This document shows positions 37,367 to 44,196 of a stretch of 64,000 nucleotides of DNA, one piece after another. The stretch is from positions 16,182 through 80,181 of the forward strand of contig CALIDI010000014.1 in the NCBI GenBank assembly GCA_938023035.1, in the 5' to 3' direction. Both the position numbers and the translations under genes were made by a program. This stretch comes from an uncultured Leptolyngbyaceae cyanobacterium (GTDB taxonomy: Bacteria > Cyanobacteriota > Cyanobacteriia > Leptolyngbyales > Leptolyngbyaceae). The notes under the pieces are model-generated. The model was given only the letters and a program-made list of their open reading frames with translations. It searched no databases and had not been told where the DNA came from. Position 1 is the first letter of the stretch, and the number at the start of each line of letters is the position of its first letter.

Positions 37367-38017
37367 CTACTGAAGCGAATCTTCCAAGGTATCTTTGAGC
37401 ACCGTGCGAGCAGCGAGATGGTTGCGCGTCGAAGTCAAAATTTCTACCTCTCGGTTCAATCGCGCAGCGGTATCTCGCATCTCCAATAAGGTCTGTTGCT
37501 CTTCTGCCACGCCATAGAGATTGCTCGCCACCCAGTAAGATAGCTCCGTCGGCAACTCTGGCATAGTTTCTGGCAATTCAATCTCCTGCCCGGTTAACTT
37601 CCCTGACAGACGCACCACATCCTTCAGCAGTTGCTCAACGGTGCGGGCAATGGGGAATAAATCCGCTGTCGGGGGGTCATCCTCAATCCACTCGACTAGC
37701 CCAACACGGTAGGGCTTCTCGCGGATATAATCCAGCACGCGAAAGCGCTGCTGGCCAATCGTCAAAATCTTCATCCGGTCATCGGGGAGGCGCTGGCACT
37801 GGATAATTTCGGCACAGCAGCCAACATCGGTTGGTTTTCCCTGTACCTGATCCCACATCTGCACGCCAAAACGGCGATCGCCTTCGAGGACAGTATTCAT
37901 CAAAATTCGATAACGAAACTCAAAGATGTGAAGTGGTAAGGGTCGGCCCGGAAATAGAACCACCTCTGGGAGAGGAAACAAAGGTAATTCTCGCACCGCA
38001 ATTGAAGATGATGCCAT
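37367..38017 (-). CDS. Lon substrate-binding (LON-N) domain protein
   Basis: The 216-residue protein consists of the PUA-like N-terminal domain of Lon protease without ATPase or protease parts. Markers are ELPLFPLPEVVLFPGRPLPLHIFE, then FRYRILMN, VGCCAEIIQ and GQQRFRVLDYI, with a helical C-terminal bundle from about 120. Stand-alone forms are common in cyanobacteria and their role is not established. It is monocistronic, transcribed away from the gene at 38436. Confidence 0.92.
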   Translation of the reverse strand: MASSSIAVRELPLFPLPEVVLFPGRPLPLHIFEFRYRILMNTVLEGDRRFGVQMWDQVQGKPTDVGCCAEIIQCQRLPDDRMKILTIGQQRFRVLDYIREKPYRVGLVEWIEDDPPTADLFPIARTVEQLLKDVVRLSGKLTGQEIELPETMPELPTELSYWVASNLYGVAEEQQTLLEMRDTAARLNREVEILTSTRNHLAARTVLKDTLEDSLQ

Positions 38018-38435
38018 TGTCCGTTGGAAGAACGACAGTAAAGTAACTTAATACTTGTATCTACTTTATCGCATTCCCCCCAATTTAGGCTGGATGGCTA
38101 TCCTAGGATCAAAGCCATTAGCCACTGCCCATTTGGCCCTTAAAGGAAGATGAAAGCGTGGCAGAAGCCCGGCAGCACTGAGCACTTAATCGGGTATCGG
38201 GGGATTCTTTGTTGATATAGCCGTTGGATATAGCCATCGCCGCCTGCCTGATTGGAGCTAGAGCCTGGCTGGGGGCAGCGCCCCCTTAACCCCAAGGGGA
38301 CTTAGCAACCGGGCGATCGCGTTGGTCAAAAAATTGCGACCAAAACCAACCTCTTTCTCATCGTTTTGCTTGACAAGACAGTCTTAACAAACATAGGGCA
38401 TGATGAAATGAGAACCGTTGTAACTTTTACTACCC
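38018..38435. other. Divergent spacer with family III repeat
   Basis: About 420 bases. A copy of a dispersed repeat lies at about 38266-38335 (GGCTGGGGGCAGCGCCCCC then AGCAACCGGGCGATCGCG). No gene is seen. Confidence 0.5.
38266..38335 (+). repeat. Dispersed repeat, family III, copy 38 kb
   Basis: Shares CTGGCTGGGGGCA and then CAACCGGGCGATCGCG with 60718-60782. Shorter related right ends occur at about 37257-37290 and 44017-44047. Confidence 0.5.
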
Positions 38436-38738
38436 ATGCGTCGTTCTGAGTCTAATCCAGACCCGTTCCCTTTGACGGAAGAAGAACTCAGCCAGTTACT
38501 CGCCGATATGGATATTGACCAATGGCTGGAAACGCTGCGTCATTCTGATCGCTCGCTGTACAACCTTATGGCGCTGGAAGTGTGGTCTATTGCAAAAACA
38601 ATGGATGCCCTCATCCCAGGGTTTTGGAATCGGTTTATGGCAAACCGGCAGATATCGCTGAAACAATTTATTCGGCAACAACAAGCTGCCAATGGAGATC
38701 CGCAAGCGCCTGCTCCAGGTGAGGCTGAGGGGGAGTAG
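38436..38738 (+). CDS. Conserved small hypothetical protein
   Basis: A 100-residue acidic protein starting MRRSESNPDPFPLTEEEL, with a helical core (DIDQWLETLRHSD, then LEVWSIAKTMDALIPGFWNRFM) and a Pro/Ala/Glu tail. The wording recalls a small protein widespread in cyanobacteria, but I know of no domain name or function. It is probably cytosolic. No ribosome-binding site is clear. The region immediately downstream is decayed. Confidence 0.7.
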   Translation: MRRSESNPDPFPLTEEELSQLLADMDIDQWLETLRHSDRSLYNLMALEVWSIAKTMDALIPGFWNRFMANRQISLKQFIRQQQAANGDPQAPAPGEAEGE

Positions 38739-38929
38739 GTGGCACCAGATGCGATCGCCCCCGAGTTTTTAGCGCAATGATCTGCTGGCTGCTGGAAACT
38801 TTTAGAGAATGGCGGGGATTTTCCCTGGCAGCAGTGAAGGAGTATGCTAGAACCCGGCAAGTTTCGTTCTCCCTATCTGAATCGCACCCTGCTGGAGCCT
38901 ATCGATGTCAAGCGATCGCCTACACCAGA

Positions 38930-39280
38930 TTGAACACACTAGCGATCACGATCTATCGGGCGGCGGGCGCTCGGCTGGGCGAAGCCAACAGCTTGCTTAG
39001 TTTGGGTGCTTTACTATTGGGTGCTTTACTAAAAGACCCTGCCCAGGCAATGGCGCAGTTTGAGGCGGCACAACAGATTTTTATTGAGATTGGCGATCGC
39101 TACAACCAGGGGCGCAACCTGTTGCTGTTTATTGCGCCCCGCCAAGTCTAACAGGGAGATTGGGAAAGGGCGATTCACGCTTTGTAAGAAGCGCAGGCGA
39201 TTGGGATTGAGAGTAGGTGGGAACCAATGCAACAATATGCCGAGCAGTTGCTCGCTCGGCGCGTTAGGGGCAAACCCATA
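38930..39280 (+). pseudogene. Decayed TPR protein fragment
   Basis: One reading frame shows consecutive TPR-like helices: IYRAAGARLGEANSLLSLG, then DPAQAMAQFEAAQQIF, IEIGDRYNQGRNLL and WEPMQQYAEQLL. It is broken by in-frame stops at 39149-39151 and 39185-39187 and has no matching N-terminus. A perfect 15-bp tandem duplication at 39002-39031 adds LGALL inside it. This is the tail of a once larger TPR protein. Confidence 0.7.
39002..39031 (+). repeat. 15-bp tandem duplication
   Basis: TTGGGTGCTTTACTA occurs twice head to tail within the TPR pseudogene, keeping the frame. Confidence 0.9.
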
Positions 39281-39296
39281 GGGGGTCAGTTGCCAA

Positions 39297-39359
39297 TGGC
39301 TCCCCCCTTCTCGCAGTAGGAGCAGGGCTGGGGGATGAGGGCCTGAAAAGGTGACATGC
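39297..39359 (+). repeat. Dispersed repeat, family I, right half (copy D)
   Basis: CTGGGGGATGAGGGCCTG and GGTGACATGC match the right end of the 42365-42493 element. The left half is missing. Confidence 0.6.
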
Positions 39360-39460
39360 TCCCAGTGGGATGGCTATGTTAGGGGTTAGAGTACTCCTAG
39401 ATTTATGGATAGGCGCTTTAGAATAAAGTTGTAGTTTCTACACTTGCCACTCACCTGTCT

Positions 39461-40136
39461 ATGACGATCGCCCAACCCCACCCCCCCATCTAGACTTCAG
39501 CCCCAGCCTACCAATGGCAATGGCGACTGGCAACCTGAGAGGAATATGTCGCGATCGCCGATGCCTCAGAAACCGAGAAGGCAAAGTTTTATTACTTTGA
39601 TCTCAAAATGCTGGTGGAAGACATGGGTGCGGGGCCAGACCATGCGATCGAGAATGCATTATACATTGATCACCTTAGCGATTGGTCTTTTTTGCATGGT
39701 GAAGCAAATCCCCAATCGGGGTTTGACCACCGCCAGCTATCGTCGAACAAACGTCAGACAGGCTCAGCCAGATTTATCCTATTACCTGAATGAGCATGTT
39801 CAAACACTGCCGGAAGGCAATCAGGCCGTCGATCTTGATATTTATCCAGCACCAGATTGGGTCGTTGAAATTGCAGCGACTTCCTTCAGTGATGATTTGG
39901 GCAATCAGCGGCTGTTGTATGAGGCACTGGGAGTCAAAGAATATTGGGTGGTGGATATTAAAAACTCACAGATTATTGCGTTTGAGGTCTATGATCGCGG
40001 TAGTAAGCGCATCATGACTTCGATGGTGTTACCGGGTTTAGCCATGAGTACGCTGGAAAAAGCCTTGCGCGATCGCACAACCCAAGACGATAGCCAGATT
40101 ATGGTAGCACTGATGCAACAGTTTCAGGCAGCTTAG
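39461..40136 (+). pseudogene. Uma2 family (DUF820) endonuclease pseudogene
   Basis: The C-terminal two thirds (from about 39670) read as a Uma2 PD-(D/E)XK-fold protein: YRRTNVRQAQPDLSYYL, WVVEIAATSFSDDL, LYEALGVKEYWVVD. The N-terminus lies in another frame: MTIAQPHPPI, a TAG at 39491, then a TGA at 39536 where a Trp is expected, then EEYVAIADASE and KFYYFD...MLVEDMGAGPDHAIENA. A frameshift near 39650-39665 joins the halves. A 196-codon open frame from 39546 exists but begins out of frame with the family N-terminus. Confidence 0.8.
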
Positions 40137-40774
40137 AGGTAGCCGCGCCACTCACTCCACAAACCTTATACGGCGGCGATCGCTCCTCGGCGAGCAGCAT
40201 CTCGCTGTTGCCACTCGTCTCCACAATTTGGCATCTCTTTTTTTCTCAGGGCCGCTACGGTGGCAGCGTCCGGCACTGTTTAGGCATTGTTTAGCAGAAG
40301 GGATGAATGGCCCTCAACTCTCGCAGTAGGAGAAGAATGCAACCGATCCGGTTCTCGCTCCTGTGGAAGAGGGCCGGGGTGAGGGCGCATGGGGTGATTC
40401 CTACCCAAAGTTAGCCCCGTCGCCACCCCCTGCTCTAACCTGTCATGACTATGTGGTGGTTTCAGTTGGGTGCTGCCTACATACAGCAGAGTTTGGCAAT
40501 CTTGCAGCCAGCGATAGGACGCTCGATGTAAACACCTGCACGCTGGTGGGATGGGTGCAGGTCACTTTTGCCCTCTCCCTCAATCCCTCTCCCAAGGAGG
40601 GATTAAGACTTTGAATCTGGCTCCTCCGCGCCCATTTTGAAAGAAGGCACTGAGGCTTGAACAACCCGGTCGGGTGTCGGATTCCCAAGGGTTCTGCGAG
40701 GAGACCAGTAGATTGAGCCGGCAGGGTATCGTCGTTCTCTACTGTGAATATCCTACCGGTAAGGAATGTTCTGA
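40137..40774. other. Repeat-rich convergent spacer
   Basis: No gene is supported. It holds a truncated family I repeat at 40557-40647 and a degenerate stretch at about 40310-40400 sharing CTCGCAGTAGGAG with copy D. It joins the Uma2 pseudogene and the CbiG-type gene at their 3 prime ends. Confidence 0.5.
40557..40647 (+). repeat. Dispersed repeat, family I, left part (copy C)
   Basis: GCAGGTCACTTTTGCCCTC, CCTCAATCCCTCTCCC and GACTTTGAATCTGGCTCC match the left two thirds of the 42 kb and 54 kb copies. Confidence 0.6.
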
Positions 40775-41239
40775 TCAAGGGTTGCGCAATGCTGCCCGAG
40801 CGATCGCCAGTGTCAGGCATCCCCCCTCGGCAGCGAGCTGAATCACCTGTTTGGGCACGGCTAAGGAACTGGTGGCCATCTGGCTGTGTTGTTGTGCGGC
40901 CAATAGGGCGGCGGCCTCAGCGACGCTAGCAACCCCGACTGCCTGGGCAACCGCTGCTGCTGGCGTGGGTACAACAACCGTTGCCAGGGCTGCCGGAGTA
41001 AAGTACACCAGGGGTAAGTGATGCTCCTGGCAATAGTCCCGAATACCGATTTCTGCTGCTTTGCGGTCAATAGTGGCAACTCCCGCTACCATGGCCAAGC
41101 TCCAGCCGTGTTGGTGCAGTAATTGGTTGATGCCCGTTGCGATCGCCAGCTTTGGGGTATGACGCTTACAACCAAGGCCAACCCAAAGCACCGTGTCAGT
41201 CTGCGTTGGCTTTCGTTCGATCTGCCCTGGGTCTGGCAA
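40775..41239 (-). CDS. CbiG C-terminal domain / CobE-like cobalamin protein
   Basis: The product of about 154 residues matches the CbiG C-terminal (CobE) domain: VLWVGLGCKRHTP near the start, the ALATID-like segment VAGVATIDRKAAEIG, and VVVPTPAAAVAQAVGVASVAEAAAL. In CbiG the N-terminal and core parts open the cobalt-precorrin-5A lactone ring; this piece alone corresponds to CobE-type proteins. The TTG at 41239 is chosen because AGGGG lies upstream and it starts four bases after the GvpG-like stop. The long open frame further upstream overlaps that gene and lacks family similarity. Confidence 0.75.
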   Translation of the reverse strand: MPDPGQIERKPTQTDTVLWVGLGCKRHTPKLAIATGINQLLHQHGWSLAMVAGVATIDRKAAEIGIRDYCQEHHLPLVYFTPAALATVVVPTPAAAVAQAVGVASVAEAAALLAAQQHSQMATSSLAVPKQVIQLAAEGGCLTLAIARAALRNP

Positions 41240-41243
41240 GACC

Positions 41244-41498
41244 TTACCCCTCTTCTTCAATGGTCTCTGACGTTGCCCGTTCCTGGTCTGCGATTTCTTG
41301 CAGCGCCAGCAATAGGGCTTCCTCCTGGGCTTCAAATTCAGCTTCTTCAATATCACCCATATCAAAAGCGAGTTGCAGGGTCAGCAGCTGCTTTTGCAAG
41401 TTTTCCTTCACATCCATTTCAGCATCAACCCGTTCCTGAATCTGTTCAGCGATCCAGGTGAGGCCAGTAATAGGAGCAAACAGTAGACGGAGAAGCAT
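41244..41498 (-). CDS. GvpG-like small protein
   Basis: An 84-residue acidic protein starting MLLRLLFAPITGLTWIAEQI. It contains LQKQLLTLQLAFDMGDIEEAEFEAQEE-type wording at about 30-58, which is the GvpG pattern: a hydrophobic amphipathic N-terminus, then a Leu/Glu helix. GvpG is an accessory protein of gas vesicles, but no gvpA, gvpC, gvpN or other vesicle gene is in the window, so the role may be different. ATG 41498 is used because similarity starts there; no strong ribosome-binding site is seen. Its stop lies four bases before the CbiG-type start. Confidence 0.65.
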   Translation of the reverse strand: MLLRLLFAPITGLTWIAEQIQERVDAEMDVKENLQKQLLTLQLAFDMGDIEEAEFEAQEEALLLALQEIADQERATSETIEEEG

Positions 41499-41954
41499 AG
41501 GCACTAATAAATGAAGCGATGCTAGCACCGATTTAACCAAAGAATACAGCAGATACTCAATTAAACACTTGGGGTTGCCGGGCCTCTGCTAGCCACAATC
41601 ACTAAACCAAAATCACAAATCGTTTGACAGGATCCCCACACGTCCAAAATTCAAAATCAGGGATTGCTTGATGACCAAGCTTACCGGATACAGACAAACT
41701 TTGCCACTCAACCAATATCTTACGGCATCCCAGTGCAGCAACTTGTTAGTCCTCATGCTTTTCCCCAGACTTCTACCAACTTTGTCTAGCTTGACCAACT
41801 TTTAGCCATGCAAAGATTTGTTGTGGAGTTAGTGTCAACTAAACCCCTGCAATTACCTTAAGCTCGCAATTCCCTCTGCAAACTTCTGGCTCTTGTTGGG
41901 GGAGTCAACATTAAAACAGAATCATCATCTGGATCAAGCATCCACCCTAACTGA

Positions 41955-41984
41955 CTGCCATGTTTTAAGCTGCCATGCTTTAAA
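41955..41984. repeat. 15-bp tandem duplication
   Basis: CTGCCATGTTTTAAG is followed at once by CTGCCATGCTTTAAA, with two differences. Confidence 0.75.
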
Positions 41985-42364
41985 CAGTGTAAGGTGTCGT
42001 CAATGACATGTTTTACCCTATTGATACAGGTGAAAATTGATCAGGTGAAAGAATTTCGATAGCCCAATTGGGTGATTCAGTAAGGGCATCCTCCGGCTCG
42101 CCTGATTCGTTCGGATTCCTTAGATTCTACGCAATGACTGCAACATTAGGAACGACCGAACGCCTACCGAAGGTACAGCGCAACTCAGGCAAAGCTATAT
42201 ACCAGTCGGCTTGCTGTCAACCTCAGCCATAAGACGTTTCTGTAGGGTAGAGTGTCGAGCCTCAGGCAGGGGATTCGGAATAACAACTCCGTCCACATAT
42301 TCTCATGCTGGAAAATCCTTCAAATATGGCAATTTGAGAAAACCTTCAAGGGTGAGAACCGGAT

Positions 42365-42493
42365 GCATGTCGCTTTTGCTCTCACCCTAAATCCCTCTCC
42401 CAATTTGGGAGAGGGACTTTGAGATAGCTCGGCTCTCCTGCTCCGAGGTTGGGAGAAGGTTCTGGGGGATGAGAGCCTGTAAAGGTGACATGC
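42365..42493 (+). repeat. Dispersed palindromic repeat, family I, best copy B
   Basis: A 129-bp element. Its ends are imperfect inverted repeats of about 30 bp: GCATGTCGCTTTTGCTCTCA at the left against GCATGTCACCTTTACAGGCT read from the right. Near the left is a perfect palindrome, CCCTCTCCCAA and TTGGGAGAGGG around one base. It has no coding capacity. Copies or parts lie near 704, 39297, 40557 and, inverted, 54661. Confidence 0.75.
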
Positions 42494-42678
42494 GCTCTGA
42501 GAATCTCTGTCAAGGAAGCCGTCATTGGTTCAAGCAAAGGCTTGATTTTGTGACTCCGTTGTAGCGGCAGAGACGTGCTCAACACTGGGTGGAGTTTGCC
42601 CACCCAAGTTATCAGTTTACTCATGGCGATCGCTCCGATGAATGGCGACCTGGAGACAATATCACCTCAGTTCTACAA

Positions 42679-43554
42679 CTAAGCTGGCTCAGGAATTTTT
42701 AAGGCCTCCCTGGCCTTGGCGAGAGCATCTCGATAGCGATAACTTGCGGTCACAATTGCTCGCCGCTGTTCAGTACTTAAAGTGCTATATGGCTTAGCTG
42801 CAATTCTTCCAGGATTAAAGAAAGGTTTTACAGTGTTGAGACATTGTTGATAGGCGCTTTCCACCTCAGCGACTAATTCAGCACTCAGCTTGGATTTGTA
42901 TGGCTCAAACTGGCTGTGAATACCCATCCAGTTATGCTTAAAAATCAGTAGACTCTGATCAGACCAGGTTTCTTCCTCGCCAGATATTTTTTTGGCCGGC
43001 ACCTCCGTTGCAAGGTTCAACATTCCTTTAAAGTTTAAGGCTGCATTAAAGTTGGCTGGTTCATCTAGCTTCTGAATCAGGGACTTAACCGATTTAACTA
43101 AACCTTCGGCGTAGGGGATCGCCGCTTTGAGATTACCATCCCGAAATAGGAGAGCTTCTACTCGATGAAAACTCCGAAACTCTGGAGATGTTTCTCCCCC
43201 ATCAATCGCGTAGGGACGTGCATCAATATCCGCATCCTCCTGTTCAAAACTCAGGGCGTAAACTTCTATCTCCTCATAAGGTGGACGAGCATTGATATAG
43301 GCTTCTTTCGCTTGCGCCAAGTTACCGCTTTTCAGGGCATCTAGCATTGTTTCTGTGAGAGATAACTGAGCGATCGCCTGCTTTTTGAAGTAATCGACCC
43401 CTGTTGCTACAGCTTCTGGGTATAGGGCTTCTGAAACTGACGGCAGGGTAGCTGACTGCGGAGTCTGACTTGGGCCTGGTTGAGTTGTGGCGCAACTAAT
43501 GATGAGCAGAGCCATCACCAAACCCATTGCGAATAATGACATCAACTTTTTCAT
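42679..43554 (-). CDS. EfeO/imelysin-like lipoprotein
   Basis: A 291-residue exported protein. Its N-terminus, MKKLMSLFAMGLVMALLIISCATT, is a lipoprotein signal with a lipobox-like IISC. The mature part resembles the EfeO/EfeM and imelysin (M75) family of periplasmic iron-uptake helpers: YINARPPYEEIEVYALSFEQEDADIDAR-type wording near 85-115, then the FRSFHRVEALLF segment carrying the HxxE motif. It would bind iron or heme at the envelope. GGGAAAA supports ATG 43554. No EfeU permease or EfeB peroxidase lies next to it. Confidence 0.82.
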   Translation of the reverse strand: MKKLMSLFAMGLVMALLIISCATTQPGPSQTPQSATLPSVSEALYPEAVATGVDYFKKQAIAQLSLTETMLDALKSGNLAQAKEAYINARPPYEEIEVYALSFEQEDADIDARPYAIDGGETSPEFRSFHRVEALLFRDGNLKAAIPYAEGLVKSVKSLIQKLDEPANFNAALNFKGMLNLATEVPAKKISGEEETWSDQSLLIFKHNWMGIHSQFEPYKSKLSAELVAEVESAYQQCLNTVKPFFNPGRIAAKPYSTLSTEQRRAIVTASYRYRDALAKAREALKIPEPA

Positions 43555-44196
43555 AATTTTTCCCAACGTATTGCACTACAAGGCTCTATTTTTTGCAGTA
43601 ACATTGCTCTAATACTAGATCTTATTGAGAAAAATAATCAAGAAATTGAGCGGCAAATGAAGAGGAGAAACAGCCATACCAGAGCTAAATCTCGATGGTA
43701 TAACTTGGTATAACTTCGTCTCAGTGGTTGTCATCAGGCGCCTAGCCAACGACTGTAGGGTAAGCCAAGGCCCGCGTTCCCATTCCCCGGTGGCCCTGGC
43801 GACTCAAGTTGCGGCTGTACAGAAGAGACACCAGCCTTCACAGGTTGTAGCTACTAGTTCGCGAATACGTTCTATGGAGGTTAGAAAAACCCCACAGACG
43901 AGACCAGATCTCGCAGGTTGTAGAAAATGTTGATATGGCCATAGCTACCTAATTGTGGCAGGGGTGCAGGGTTCCACCCCTAGCAAGTGGCATCGCCCCA
44001 CGCACCGCTTCACCCTGAATGGACTCCGTAACCAGGAGATCGCGATACATCGAGTCGGTGGAGGCAGGCTTCAGTTATCTAAGCACAACGTTAATCTAAG
44101 CACAACGTTAATTGTCCGCTTAAAGGACAAAACACCAGGGATTTGAGTCATTTTGTCAGCCCATCAAGAGCCAGTCCTTAAGCTGAAGGGCGCGTG
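43555..44196. other. Spacer upstream of the lipoprotein gene
   Basis: About 640 bases with no supported gene. It contains a GGTATAACTT direct repeat near 43694-43714, a perfect 17-bp tandem duplication at 44079-44112, and a family III-like right end at about 44017-44047. Confidence 0.5.
44079..44112. repeat. 17-bp tandem duplication
   Basis: CTAAGCACAACGTTAAT occurs twice, head to tail, without mismatch. Confidence 0.9.

Larger units (their letters stand above)
41499..42678. other. Long repeat-bearing spacer
   Basis: Nearly 1.2 kb without a supported gene. Contents are a family IV repeat near 41563-41665 (CTTGGGGTTGCCGGGCCTC, GCTAGCCACAATC, then CCAAAATTCAAAAT), a 15-bp tandem duplication at 41955-41984, and a complete family I element at 42365-42493. 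Short frames on the minus strand cross these repeats and look like chance. Confidence 0.55.

Noticed and set aside
39546..40136. Intact-looking 196-codon Uma2 gene
   Set aside because: Its first 40 codons do not match the family, while the true N-terminus lies in another frame with two stops. Treated as a pseudogene.
41613..41798. 61-codon minus-strand frame
   Set aside because: Lies in a family IV repeat and has no ribosome-binding site or motif.
42382..42624. 80-codon minus-strand frame
   Set aside because: It is made mostly from the family I repeat.
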